A stretch of 64,000 bases of DNA from NCBI GenBank assembly GCA_963779055.1, contig CAVZWN010000004.1, positions 124,001-188,000 of the forward strand, written 5' to 3'. Made by a program: the position numbers and the translations under genes. How positions within the stretch are numbered: position 1 is the stretch's first letter; the number at the start of each line of letters is the position of its first letter. This stretch comes from Sulfurimicrobium sp963779055. GTDB taxonomy: Bacteria; Pseudomonadota; Gammaproteobacteria; Burkholderiales; Sulfuricellaceae. Below the pieces are notes generated by a model. That model did not search any database. It saw only the letters and a program-made list of their open reading frames with translations, and had not been told where the DNA came from. Positions 53,061 to 62,778 of this stretch are shown here, in pieces.

Positions 53061-55383
53061 ATGAATCAAGAGCCACACGACCACCAGCACTCAAGCAAAG
53101 AAAAGCCCCAGTCTCTCAGGAGATCAATGCACTTCTGGGCCTGTTTGGCGAGGGGCATTTCGCAGAAGCAGCAGACCTGGCCCAGTCAGTGACCGAACGC
53201 TTCCCTCTGCATGAGTTTGGCTGGAAGGCATTGGGTGCAGCATTCAAGCAGATGGGGCGTAATGCAGAGGCGCTGACGCCCATGCAAAAAGCAGCGGCAC
53301 TTGCACCAGGGGACGAGGAGGCACATTACAACCTGGGTGTCACGCTTCATCAACTCGGTCGACTGGACGAGGCTGAAGCCAGTTACCGACGTGCACTGCA
53401 AATCAACCCGGATTACGCGGATGCTTACAGCAACCTGGGCGTCATGCTTCACGATTTGGATCGCTTGGAAGAGGCTGATGCCAGCTTCCGACGAGCATTA
53501 CAAATCAACCCGGATTACGCCTGACAGACTCAGCAATCTGGGCGTCACATTTTATCAATCAGGCCGACTGCACGAGGCAGAAGCAAGCCTGAGAAGGGCG
53601 CTGGAAGCCAGGCCGGATGATGCCCAGGCACATTGCAATCTGGGTGTAACACTTCATGACATGGGGCGACTGGACGAGGCCTCCGCCTGTTACCGAAAGG
53701 CAATAGAAATCAAGCCGGATTTGGCCGAGGCACATTACAATCTGGGCAATACGCTCAAGGATTTGAACCGCCCGGATGAGGCCGAGATCTGGTACCGGCA
53801 GGCTCTACAGATCAAACCGGATTACGCCGAGGCGTATTACAATCTTGGCATCACCCTCGAGGATCTGGAACGGCAAGACGAGGCCGAAACCTGTTATCGC
53901 CGCGCGCTACAGATCAAACCAGATTATGCCGATGCACACAATAACCTGGGTAACCTTCTCAAGGCCACGGGACAACTGGACGAGGCCGAGGCCTGTTTTC
54001 GACGGGCATTGGAGATCAAGCCGGATTATGCCAAGGCATACACTAATCTGGGGAACTGCAAACTGGATCTGGGACAGCTGGATGAGGCCGAAGTTTATTA
54101 CCGGAAAGCGCTGGAAATCGAGCCAAATTACTTTCTTGCACATAGCAACCTGTTGTTCTCGCTTAATTACGCATCAAGCAAGTCGCCAGGAGATTGTTTA
54201 TCAGAAGCGATTCGATATGGTCAAAACATAAAGAGCCAAGTCACATCATCATTTACGGAGTGGTCTTGTACCAAACACCCGGAACGCCTGCGCGTCGGGT
54301 TTGTATCGGGCGATTTCAACAATCACCCGGTTGGATATTTTCTGGAAAACTTGCTGCAGCAGCTCGACACGACAGCCATCGATTTCATTGCTTACCCGAC
54401 CTCCACCAAAACTGACGACCTCACGACACGCATCAAGCCGTTCTTCTCTGCCTGGAAAACCTTATTCGGTCTGAAGGACGAAGCCGCCGCACACCTGATA
54501 CACAACGATGGCGTGCATATTCTGATAGACCTTTCTGGTCACTCATCACTCAACCGACTACCGGTGTTTGCCTGGAAACCGGCCCCAATACAGGCAAGCT
54601 GGCTGGGATATTTCGCCACCACAGGGGTCGCGGAGATAGACTATCTGATTGCCGACCCCTGGACACTACCCGAAAGTGAAGAGGCCTATTTCACGGAAAA
54701 AATCTGGCGGCTGCCAGAAACCAGACTATGTTTCACACCACCTGATATTGATCTGGAAGTTTCTGCATTGCCTGCACTGACGAATGGATATATCACCTTC
54801 TGCTGCTTCAACAATCTCACCAAGATGAATGAAGATGTTGTCGCCCTGTGGTCGCAATTACTTTTATCCATACCAGACAGCCGGTTATTCCTTAAATCAA
54901 AACAACTCAACGAGACAGCAGTACGGCAACACACCATTGAACGCTTTGCCGAGACATGGTATTGAAGCTGACCGTCTCATTCTGGAAGGTTATGAGACCA
55001 GAGAAAAATATCTGGCTGCCTACCAGCGAGTTGATATTGCCCTGGACCCATTCCCTTTTCCTGGCGGCACAACGAGCGCCGAAGGGCTGTGGATGGGTGT
55101 GCCAGTGTTGACCTTAGCGGGGAATCGCTTCCTGTCCCGGCAGGGAGTTGGGATTTTGATGAATACAGACCTGCCCGATTGGGTTGCAAGGGATAAGAAA
55201 GACTATGCCGCGCTGGCAACAGCTCATGCCGCAGACCTACAACGCCTGTCCAGGCTCCGCAATGGATTGCGGGAGCAAGTGCTCGCGTCACCATTCCTGG
55301 ACGGAAGACGATTTGCCAGTCATTTTAAGGACGCACTGATCGGCATGTACCAGGCATGGAATGAAGAGCAAGATAGGAAGTAA
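53061..55383 (+). CDS. TPR - SPINDLY/O-GlcNAc-transferase-like (GT41) protein, with three apparent frameshifts
   Basis: An ATG at 53061 opens MNQEPHDHQHSSKEK; the frame then shifts by one (near 53095-53109) into APVSQEINALLGLF. A second shift near 53522 (extra T after PDYA) and a third near 54950 (extra G before RHGIEADRL) follow. Repairing all three gives an uninterrupted 773-residue protein. It contains about ten TPRs and the GT41 catalytic region: VGFVSGDFNNHPVGYF, LIDLSGHSSLNRL, WKPAPIQASWLGY and DPFPFPGGTTSAEGLWMG. GT41 enzymes glycosylate Ser/Thr on proteins, with TPRs binding the acceptor. The flagellin gene is 190 bases downstream, so flagellin is the likely acceptor. Four breaks in two neighbouring genes could also mean real decay. 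Confidence 0.85.
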
Positions 55384-55439
55384 TCAATATTAAAGGCAAC
55401 TCGGAATGGAAAATCAGCCAAATTAAATTCAAATTCCCC

Positions 55440-55466
55440 TAAAGTTTTAAAATAGCCATCCGATAA
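55440..55466 (+). promoter_or_regulatory. Sigma-28 (FliA) promoter of the flagellin gene
   Basis: TAAAGTTT at 55440-55447 and TCCGATAA at 55459-55466 are separated by exactly 11 bases. That is one mismatch from the FliA consensus TAAAGTTT-N11-GCCGATAA. It lies about 105 bases before the flagellin start, so fliC and probably flaG-fliD-fliS-fliT are late flagellar genes transcribed once the hook is complete. Confidence 0.92.
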
Positions 55467-55518
55467 TGTATTCAACAACGGTTAATTAGTTTCGCCAGCC
55501 CTAAGGCTAACCGAGGTT

Positions 55519-55536
55519 GATGGCACAGATGCCATC
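55519..55536 (+). promoter_or_regulatory. Hairpin in the flagellin mRNA leader
   Basis: GATGGCA and TGCCATC enclose a CAGA loop in the long leader of fliC, 35 bases before the start codon and clear of the AGGAG ribosome site. It may stabilise the mRNA or bind a regulator. Confidence 0.45.
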
Positions 55537-55571
55537 GTTAATACTCAAAACATGTAACCAGGAGAATTATC

Positions 55572-56183
55572 ATGGCACAAGTCATCAACACCAACGTTGC
55601 AGCCCTTTTCGCTGGCGCAGCACTGAATAAATCAGCAATTGCCCTGCAAACCGCACAACAGCGCCTGTCCTCAGGCGTGCGCATCAATAGCGCCCAGGAC
55701 GATGCGACGGGCCTGGTCACAGCCACGAACACCGATGCGGCGATTCGCGCCGCGAACGTTTCCGTCCGTACTGAAAATGACACCATTTCAGACTTGCAAA
55801 CGAAGGACGGTTATCTGGCCATCATGACCGACAACCTGTTGCGCATTTCCGAAGTCGGTGCAAGCAGTACAGAAGGATCTTCGCTTACAGCTGAAAACAC
55901 AGCTATTGCAACTTTGGCCGGCTACACTGGCACTGCAGATCTAAGTTCTGTAGGCGCGGCACGTGCAGTTCACGGCGCCAACATGGCTGTTGCCGCATCC
56001 AAGGTAGCCACCCAGCAGGTTCTTTCAGTGAACTTGTCTGCAAAGTATAGCCGTATCATGGATACCGACTATGCGGCCGAATCCACGGCCATGGCCCGCG
56101 CCAACATTCTGCAACAAGCAGGAACGGCAGCGTTGGCACAGGCCAACCAGACACCTAACAATGTGCTGACTTTGTTGCGTTAA
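55572..56183 (+). CDS. fliC: Very short flagellin
   Basis: At 203 residues this flagellin is less than half the usual length. The N-terminal D0/D1 helices are recognisable (MAQVINTNVAALFAGAALNK, RLSSGVRINSAQDDATGLV). So is the C-terminal D0 helix (RIMDTDYAAESTAMARANIL, QQAGTAALAQANQ, NNVLTLLR). Between them only a short Ser/Thr/Ala-rich segment (EVGASSTEGSSLTAENTA) replaces D2/D3 and part of D1. This segment offers many Ser/Thr sites for O-glycosylation. AGGAG precedes the ATG. It is followed by flaG-fliD-fliS-fliT. It could form a thin filament alone or be a minor or variant flagellin. Confidence 0.9.
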   Translation: MAQVINTNVAALFAGAALNKSAIALQTAQQRLSSGVRINSAQDDATGLVTATNTDAAIRAANVSVRTENDTISDLQTKDGYLAIMTDNLLRISEVGASSTEGSSLTAENTAIATLAGYTGTADLSSVGAARAVHGANMAVAASKVATQQVLSVNLSAKYSRIMDTDYAAESTAMARANILQQAGTAALAQANQTPNNVLTLLR

Positions 56184-56201
56184 TTAACTAGAATATGAAA
56201 A

Positions 56202-56226
56202 ACCTGACCGGTAATACCGGTTAGGT
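56202..56226 (+). terminator. Attenuating terminator after fliC
   Basis: ACCTGACCGGT and ACCGGTTAGGT form an 11-pair stem (one G-U) with an AAT loop, followed by CTTCTT. It begins 18 bases after the flagellin stop. It would end most transcripts, giving much more flagellin than FlaG and FliD. Confidence 0.75.
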
Positions 56227-56250
56227 CTTCTTACTCGAAGGGGATCGAAA

Positions 56251-56601
56251 ATGATCATCCAGAATGCGGATACCACGACTCAAGTCGCGCGGGGCAGCAA
56301 CACTGTTATTAATGATGCCCCCAAAGTCATCACTGATTCAGCCAAAGCGCCAGTTGCGCAGGAACTGTCGCCTCAAAGCTTGAAAAGTGCGGTAGCCAAC
56401 GTCAACCAGGCACTGCAGCAATCATCAAGCCAGAGTTTGCAAATCAGCATAGACTCTTCAACCAAGCGACCTATCGTCAAGCTGATGGACGTACAAACAG
56501 GCGAGATGATTCGACAAATGCCATCGAAAGAGGTGTTGGCAATTGCACAGTCGATTGACCAGTTTCTTCAGAATGGCCAATTGTTAAGTGAAAAGGCTTA
56601 G
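56251..56601 (+). CDS. flaG: Flagellar protein FlaG
   Basis: The 116-residue protein has the FlaG pattern: a variable N-terminus, then LQISIDSSTKRPIVKLMD, TGEMIRQMPSKEVLAIAQSID and a short end. FlaG proteins influence filament length; the mechanism is not settled. AAGGGG precedes the ATG. It lies between fliC and fliD, as in many polarly flagellated proteobacteria. Confidence 0.88.
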   Translation: MIIQNADTTTQVARGSNTVINDAPKVITDSAKAPVAQELSPQSLKSAVANVNQALQQSSSQSLQISIDSSTKRPIVKLMDVQTGEMIRQMPSKEVLAIAQSIDQFLQNGQLLSEKA

Positions 56602-56618
56602 TAACAGGAGGTACGATC

Positions 56619-58187
56619 ATGGCGACAATATCACCGACTTCGAGCGCGCTAGACGTACCTTCACTCGTCTCGCAGTTAATGGCACTCGAACGTAAGCCGA
56701 TCGACAATCTCAATACCAAAGTCGCCAGTTACCAGGCTAAAATTTCATCGCTTGGAACCATTAGCGGGTTAACCTCTACTTACCAAAGTTCAATAAAAAC
56801 CCTGCAAAACAATTTGCAGGGTTTTAGCGCCACGCCATCCAATCCAAGTGCTTTTTCAGCATCCGCAACGAGTTCTGCTGTTGCAGGCAATTACACATTG
56901 AATGTGACCAGTCTGGCCCAGGCTCAAAGCTTGGTAGCCACAGGGCAAACCAGCAGCACAACCGCAATCGGCACTGGCGCAGCAACTACGGTCACTTTCG
57001 ACTTCGGCGCCACGCTAAAAAATGCCACGGTAGGCGGTACTGGCACAACCGTAACCGTAGCCAGCACGGCGAATCTTGCCGTTGGCGCGACCATAACGGG
57101 GCCTGGTTTTCCACCCGGGACAACTATTACATCCATTATCGATGGAACCACATTTGTCACCTCCGCCGCGGGCACGCCAGGCACGGCAACACTCTTCGCG
57201 GGTAATGGCAGCGGAACCCAAAGCATCTCCATTGCTGGAAACAGCACATTGGAAGGCATGCGCGACACGATTAACGCCGCTGCCATGGGAGTGTCTGCCA
57301 CCATCGTCAATGATGGCAGCAACACGCCCTACCGGCTTGTACTGACATCGAACAGCACAGGCATAAGCAATAGCATCAGGATCACGACGGATGGCGGAGA
57401 TCCCACAGTTGATAACTTGCTCGCCTATGACCCGACGACAGGAACACAAAACCTGACCGAAACCGTTACCGCAAAAAATGCAGAGTTCACTGTTAACGGC
57501 ATCCAGATCAGCAAGTCGTCCAATAATATCAATGATGCAATTCAAGGCGTCAGTCTGACACTGACTCAAACCACCACCACACCCGCCACTCTGACCGTCG
57601 CGCGTGACACGAATTCAATCAACACCGCAGCATCTGGCTTTGTCGATGCGTATAATGCCTTGGTTAGGCAGCTCAAAAGCAGCTCAGCCTATGGGACAGC
57701 AACAGCGGAGGCGTCTGCTCTTGCTGGCGACCCGTCGGTGCGTCTCATGCTGGATCAGTTGCGCGGCATCATTAATTCTCCAGCCACACCCGCCAGTGGC
57801 GGAACCCTGACCACGCTGAGTCAAGTTGGCATTTCGTACCAGAAAGATGGCACATTGAAGCTGGATAGCAGCAAACTTAGCAGCGAAATCAATAAAAATT
57901 TCAGTGATGTTTCCAATTTGTTTTCCTCGGAAACAGGTTTCCTTACCAGGATGGGCACATGGTCAACATCCGTACTCTCTGTTAGCGGTCTGATATCCAC
58001 CCGCACTGCAAGCATTAACACATCCATTAAAAATTCTAACGATCAGATTAGCCGATTGGAATACCAGATGGAGTCTATCAAAAAACAATACACGACCACC
58101 TATACCAATCTCAACAGCTTCCTGAATAGCATGAACAACACAAGCGCTTATCTGACATCACAGTTCTCTCAAGGAACATCATCATGA
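56619..58187 (+). CDS. fliD: Flagellar filament cap protein FliD (hook-associated protein 2)
   Basis: The 522-residue protein starts MATISPTSSALDVPSLVSQL after GGAGG. It has the N-terminal FliD helix region, a central threonine/alanine-rich beta region (about residues 90-330) and the C-terminal coiled coil (ISRLEYQMESIKKQYTT), ending in a short Ser-rich tail. FliD pentamers cap the filament and fold flagellin on export. The central segment contains a TTVTVASTANLAVGATIT stretch typical of surface beta domains. It overlaps fliS by four bases. Confidence 0.94.
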   Translation: MATISPTSSALDVPSLVSQLMALERKPIDNLNTKVASYQAKISSLGTISGLTSTYQSSIKTLQNNLQGFSATPSNPSAFSASATSSAVAGNYTLNVTSLAQAQSLVATGQTSSTTAIGTGAATTVTFDFGATLKNATVGGTGTTVTVASTANLAVGATITGPGFPPGTTITSIIDGTTFVTSAAGTPGTATLFAGNGSGTQSISIAGNSTLEGMRDTINAAAMGVSATIVNDGSNTPYRLVLTSNSTGISNSIRITTDGGDPTVDNLLAYDPTTGTQNLTETVTAKNAEFTVNGIQISKSSNNINDAIQGVSLTLTQTTTTPATLTVARDTNSINTAASGFVDAYNALVRQLKSSSAYGTATAEASALAGDPSVRLMLDQLRGIINSPATPASGGTLTTLSQVGISYQKDGTLKLDSSKLSSEINKNFSDVSNLFSSETGFLTRMGTWSTSVLSVSGLISTRTASINTSIKNSNDQISRLEYQMESIKKQYTTTYTNLNSFLNSMNNTSAYLTSQFSQGTSS

Positions 58188-58633
58188 ACGCAACTGCCAG
58201 CATAAATGCCTATAACAGTGTCAACATAGAGTCGCACGTGTTGGGCGCCGATCCACACAAACTGATCGCATTGCTGTTTGAAGGGGCACTATTTGCAATC
58301 AGCGATGCAAAAAACAGCATATTACGCAAGGAAATTGCGGTTAAAGGAAAGTCTATTTCCAAGGCAATATCTATCATTGGTGAAGGTCTGAATGCCAGCC
58401 TGGATAAAAAAGTTGGTGGCGAATTGGCATTAAATCTGTCTGAACTATACGATTATATGGTCAGGCGCCTGGTTGAAGCCAATTTGAAAAATGACATCTC
58501 AATTCTGGATGAGGTGGCACACCTGCTGGGCGAAATAAAAGGTGCCTGGGATACAATTCGCCCTCAGATCGTGGGCGCAACGCCTAAACCCAATGCCGCT
58601 GGCAATACTCAAAGGACTTATGCAAGCGCATGA
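58184..58633 (+). CDS. fliS: Flagellin export chaperone FliS
   Basis: The 149-residue helical protein has the FliS features AYNSVNIESHVLGADPHKLIALLFEGAL, KGKSISKAISIIGEGLNASLD and GGELALNLSELYDYM. It binds the flagellin C-terminus and prevents early polymerisation. The ATG overlaps the fliD stop (ATGA). Length is slightly above the usual 130 because of a C-terminal tail. Confidence 0.94.
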   Translation: MNATASINAYNSVNIESHVLGADPHKLIALLFEGALFAISDAKNSILRKEIAVKGKSISKAISIIGEGLNASLDKKVGGELALNLSELYDYMVRRLVEANLKNDISILDEVAHLLGEIKGAWDTIRPQIVGATPKPNAAGNTQRTYASA

Positions 58634-58979
58634 GCCTGAGAAAACAAGTTCTGCTCAAGTCATAGCGAACTACAAATTACTCTCTGCGCTCACCGTGCAG
58701 ATGCTTAAAGCCGCCGAGGATGGCAACTGGGAAGAGCTGATAGCCATAGAGCAGCAATGCAGCAACTTGGTCGACGGCATGAAGCCGGTAGATGCTGAGA
58801 CCAGGCTTGACGAAGCTGCGCGCCAGTACAAGAACCAACTAATCCAACAGATACTGGCCGACGAAGCCAAGATAGGCAATCTTGCTCGGGCCTGGATGGC
58901 ACAATTTAAAGACCTCATGCAAAGCAATCTTCAGGAGCAGCGCTTGCTAAAGACGTATGGGCGTACCACCGCTGATTAA
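58620..58979 (+). CDS. fliT: Flagellar chaperone FliT-like protein
   Basis: The 119-residue helical protein starts at ATG 58620 (MQAHEPEKTSSAQVIANYKLL), with AAGGA just upstream and a 14-base overlap with fliS. The pattern YKLLSALTVQMLKAAEDGNWEELIAIEQQCSNLV and a basic, coiled C-terminal half fit FliT, the FliD export chaperone. Sequence identity in this family is low, so position after fliD-fliS is the main evidence. It is convergent with a glycosyltransferase gene six bases away. Confidence 0.82.
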   Translation: MQAHEPEKTSSAQVIANYKLLSALTVQMLKAAEDGNWEELIAIEQQCSNLVDGMKPVDAETRLDEAARQYKNQLIQQILADEAKIGNLARAWMAQFKDLMQSNLQEQRLLKTYGRTTAD

Positions 58980-58985
58980 ACTGAA

Positions 58986-61900
58986 TCAGACAAGCGAAGG
59001 TACCCAGGCCTTGAGCCAAACATCCAGATTGTCTTCCAGCATCCAGTTTCCCTCCACATAGTCGCGAAGTACATCCCCTCGCCTGGCCAGTTCATCCAGA
59101 TCAGAAACATGTTCGCGTATTGCATCGACCCAGTCCTGAGTGCGATTTCTGACACGAGTGATGGGGTACGCGCCGCGATAGGGCGTAATATCTGTAGCAA
59201 TCACCGGACAGCCGAGCGCCCCATACTCAAGAAGCGGCATATGGCTCCCGGCATGATTAAACGGATTATCCTGCAGAGGTGAAAGCGCCAGATCCAGATT
59301 CAGACTTGCAAGCTTGGAAGGATAAATACGATTCACCACACCACCATGGTACTCCACCAGACCTCTGGTACCTTCCGGGCATAGACCAAAGAACACCCAC
59401 TCCACCTCATCTTGCAGGGCCTTTACCGCCTCTGCAATGATTGCCAAATCGGCCTCGTGTACAGCGCTTCCAGCCCACCCGACACGTGGCTTTCGTCCCT
59501 GCATGCGTTTCGGATTCAATGCCCCCCATCTGGAACGTTCGATATGGTCGGGGACCACATGGATTTCAGGGCTGAATTTTCGATATTCGTGCGCGAGATA
59601 CTCCGTCGGCACAACGAGTCGATCACTCAGGTTCAGGGTGTCAGCCAGACTATTGTCCTGATAAAGCTGGGTGTTGCTTAAAAACACATCCAGTTCAAAG
59701 ATCCGCAATGCCCTGGAGTTACGCACATAACTTTCAATCAGTTTAGGTTGACACCCTTCTTGCCTGTACTGGAAGATCAATGAATCGGGTGATATGCGAG
59801 CCAGTTCAGGGATGGACAAAAACTCTGCTGCATCAGCCCCCTGGACTTTGCCTGCATTATCCAGGGCACGCATGGGCGCAATGATTCTATGCTCCTCGCG
59901 CCCTTCTCCACCACCAGTGAAAGCAAGGACTCGTGGCATCGGGCGAAAATCCGGATCCCATGTCAAGGCTGGCAAAGTTTCGATCTCGAAACCCCTGATA
60001 TAAGACTCGTTGGTAGCCAGGCTCAGACTGAGGTTACGATTATATGCCGGGTCAAAGGCGATACGGTCTCGCCAACGGTCGAACATCACCTGTGCTGTAG
60101 GGCCAGGCAAGATCCGGGACCGATGCGTTTCAGCATCTGCATCCTCATCCACCTCAATCGCCTCGGGGGGCTCGATTTCGTGTGGCTGAAACATGACTGC
60201 GAATGGCGTCCAAACCACCCGTTGATTTGCCTTGCCAACTTTAAGGCAATAATCCACATCGCTGTAACCCGCCGCCAGCAAATGCTCGTCAAAACCACCC
60301 AACTCATCGAATAATTTCTTTTCCGTCAGCATGCAAGCGGAAGACACGGCAGAGGGATTACCCGGCACCTGCAAACGGCCAAAATAACCCGGATCATCAA
60401 GCGGCGCATGGAGATCATGCAAACCAGCCGGTTGCCCACCCAAACCAAGAATATATCCAGCGTTCGAAACATTGCCATCCGACCCGACCGCCTTCGCTCC
60501 AACCACCCCCACACCCGGCTGAACAGCATAACCCAACATTTCATCAAGCCAGTCGTTACGTAACGGCTGCGTTGAATCGGACAAAAAAAGCAAGTAATCC
60601 TGGCGAGCCGCCTGAGCCCCGGCATTACGCACAGATGGAAAACTGGCAGACCTCGGTTGCGTAATGACACGTATCGCGTCGTTATTAAAATCCCTGAGAT
60701 AGTCTAAAAAAACCATGGTGGCCGCATCATCACTTTCCCGGTCAACGACAATGAGCTCCCAGTTCTTGAATTCCGTATTTTCCACGACCGCATTCACGCT
60801 ACTTTGCAGCATAGCGCCACCATTCAGCGTCGGGATGATGATGGAGACTGCGGTTTCCGTATCATATTGATAACGAATGTGGAAAGTACCAGGCAAGACA
60901 CCATTTTCAATGTAGGCTGCTGCACCGATTCGATCGAGATGCTCCTGCAAAGCTTTATATCTGGATGCAACAGCATCTTCCTGAATCAAGTGCTCGCCAT
61001 CAGCATTGCAGTGATGCAAAACGTCCGCTATGTGGCCGATTCCGGCTTTACCCAAACGCTCATAAGCGCGCAGGATAAGGTCATAAAACTCAGCACCACT
61101 CCGTTCCGTACACAACCCACCAAGACTTATCAAGAATTCGCGTTTTATCACCAGCAAGCCGTCAGTAATAAATGGTGCAGACCGAAACATGTCTAGACTG
61201 AAATTAGGCTTGAAAAATGGTTCAGAAAAAACACCAGCCGAACTCAAGGTGTCCTTATCTGTATAGAGCACTGACCAATCTGGGTGACGGGATATTTTCT
61301 GAGACAGCGCCAGAAAGGCATGGGCTTCAAGATGATCGCCGGCATTCATGAAGCAAAACCAGTTTGATTGATCTTTTGATGCGGTTTTGTTGATAGCGTC
61401 TATGAAGCCGGTTTCTGCAATATTCTGCCAAGCAATACCAACGGGCAAAGCAACCCCGCTAGGGGGTGGGGTCATTGCCAATACACTGACGTACCAATTC
61501 GGATAGTTCTGATTCTGTAAGGATGCAATTGATGCGAGCACCCCTGGCTCCTGCGTATGAAAGTCAAGCAATAGAACGTGAAACGTTGGACGATTAGGTA
61601 ATTGTACAAGTTCTAGAATATGTGAAATACCAGATTGGCAATGGCCTAATCGCCAAAGGCTATAGGCATCATTGGTAGTACAAGCAGTTGAGGGAGCTAT
61701 CAGACACGCGGTGCGGGAAGAGAGCAGAAATTCTTGATAACGTGCCTGAGTTAGATCAACAAAATTGGCAATATGCTCCCATGCGCCCTTGATTCCTGCA
61801 TCATATTGATCTCCGAAGAGCTTTACATTATGTTTAGCAAGCGCTAACTCTGCCGGATTATCATCAAAAACAATTCCATGGCCGCCGCCACTCTTTGAGT

Positions 61901-62606
61901 TGTTAGTATTTGATTTCCAGTAATCTGTTACAACAACGGAAACGGGACAACCACATAGCAGTGACTCCTGAATTAGCGCAGTAGGTTCATACACGTAAAG
62001 CAATTCGGATCGCCGCAATATCTGAGCGATCTCATGCTGTGTCATTCCTGTATCCCGACAAAGGCTGATTGCGTTTTCTACGTGTTTAGTTAGTTTTCCG
62101 CCCCTCTGCAGGTATTTGTTTGCATAAAAACATCTTCCGCTTCGCCTATCGTTTTCAGGATTATTGTCGTTATTAAAAATTGACTGATCAACTGTAGGTA
62201 GATATAAATACTCGACCTTTATATCTTCAGGAACAAACTGTCCGGAGTAAGCAAAAATCAAATCAAGATCATCAAACACCTTGTCCCCAGAAAGATGACC
62301 TGGCCTGTTAAGAAGCCAACGCGCTACAATCCGTCCATTCAAAGGATTGCCGGAGAACACCTCTGGGTAGACGACAATCGGTTCACGTCCCGACTCTTCA
62401 TGTTGTCGTCGTATTGATTTTGTCAATTTTGGTGTTCGCAGGTATGGCATCCTGACATCACATGTCACATAGGCTTCCTCCCCCATTTCATTCAATGCGT
62501 GGCAGAGATAATGTGTCGCACGTATACCAGCGGAATGATATAAATAATTTGGCGCCGCAATGTAATAAGGAGCCCTTAACGCGCGAAATAGGCTTTTTTC
62601 TGGCAT
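58986..62606 (-). CDS. 1206-residue multidomain glycosyltransferase
   Basis: Three transferase regions are visible. An N-terminal GT-B-like part begins APYYIAAPNYLYHSAGIRATHY. A central GT2 region has VSIIIPTLNGGAMLQSSV, RNAGAQAARQDYLLFLSD and ELGGFDEHLLAAGYSDVDY. A C-terminal GT-B/GT4-like part has RVGWAGSAVHEAD and MPLLEYGALGCPVIATD. A second, degenerate GT2-like stretch (about residues 320-560: ASIASLQNQNYPNW, CFMNAGDHLEAHAFLAL) precedes the complete one. The ATG at 62606 is taken as start over a TTG one codon upstream. Its place next to flagellar genes suggests assembly of a flagellin or surface glycan. It is divergent from the GT2 gene at 62779. Confidence 0.88.
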   Translation of the reverse strand: MPEKSLFRALRAPYYIAAPNYLYHSAGIRATHYLCHALNEMGEEAYVTCDVRMPYLRTPKLTKSIRRQHEESGREPIVVYPEVFSGNPLNGRIVARWLLNRPGHLSGDKVFDDLDLIFAYSGQFVPEDIKVEYLYLPTVDQSIFNNDNNPENDRRSGRCFYANKYLQRGGKLTKHVENAISLCRDTGMTQHEIAQILRRSELLYVYEPTALIQESLLCGCPVSVVVTDYWKSNTNNSKSGGGHGIVFDDNPAELALAKHNVKLFGDQYDAGIKGAWEHIANFVDLTQARYQEFLLSSRTACLIAPSTACTTNDAYSLWRLGHCQSGISHILELVQLPNRPTFHVLLLDFHTQEPGVLASIASLQNQNYPNWYVSVLAMTPPPSGVALPVGIAWQNIAETGFIDAINKTASKDQSNWFCFMNAGDHLEAHAFLALSQKISRHPDWSVLYTDKDTLSSAGVFSEPFFKPNFSLDMFRSAPFITDGLLVIKREFLISLGGLCTERSGAEFYDLILRAYERLGKAGIGHIADVLHHCNADGEHLIQEDAVASRYKALQEHLDRIGAAAYIENGVLPGTFHIRYQYDTETAVSIIIPTLNGGAMLQSSVNAVVENTEFKNWELIVVDRESDDAATMVFLDYLRDFNNDAIRVITQPRSASFPSVRNAGAQAARQDYLLFLSDSTQPLRNDWLDEMLGYAVQPGVGVVGAKAVGSDGNVSNAGYILGLGGQPAGLHDLHAPLDDPGYFGRLQVPGNPSAVSSACMLTEKKLFDELGGFDEHLLAAGYSDVDYCLKVGKANQRVVWTPFAVMFQPHEIEPPEAIEVDEDADAETHRSRILPGPTAQVMFDRWRDRIAFDPAYNRNLSLSLATNESYIRGFEIETLPALTWDPDFRPMPRVLAFTGGGEGREEHRIIAPMRALDNAGKVQGADAAEFLSIPELARISPDSLIFQYRQEGCQPKLIESYVRNSRALRIFELDVFLSNTQLYQDNSLADTLNLSDRLVVPTEYLAHEYRKFSPEIHVVPDHIERSRWGALNPKRMQGRKPRVGWAGSAVHEADLAIIAEAVKALQDEVEWVFFGLCPEGTRGLVEYHGGVVNRIYPSKLASLNLDLALSPLQDNPFNHAGSHMPLLEYGALGCPVIATDITPYRGAYPITRVRNRTQDWVDAIREHVSDLDELARRGDVLRDYVEGNWMLEDNLDVWLKAWVPSLV

Positions 62607-62778
62607 CAAAAATATCCGATAGCTGTGGCAAATGAGATTCAGCGTGAATACATAGATGATCTAACTGCTTTTTTTACCATCTATAAATTGGGTAGTGTAG
62701 CTTCCACAAACGACAATTCCAAATCAGGGGCCATTTCTATATGATTAAGCCTCTACATTCGGTCTATCCCTACATACT

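Noticed and set aside
48900..54150. Regular 102-base periodicity considered as a CRISPR or DNA repeat array
   Set aside because: The period equals 34 residues and the translation is a TPR consensus; repeats are coding and degenerate, with no spacers.
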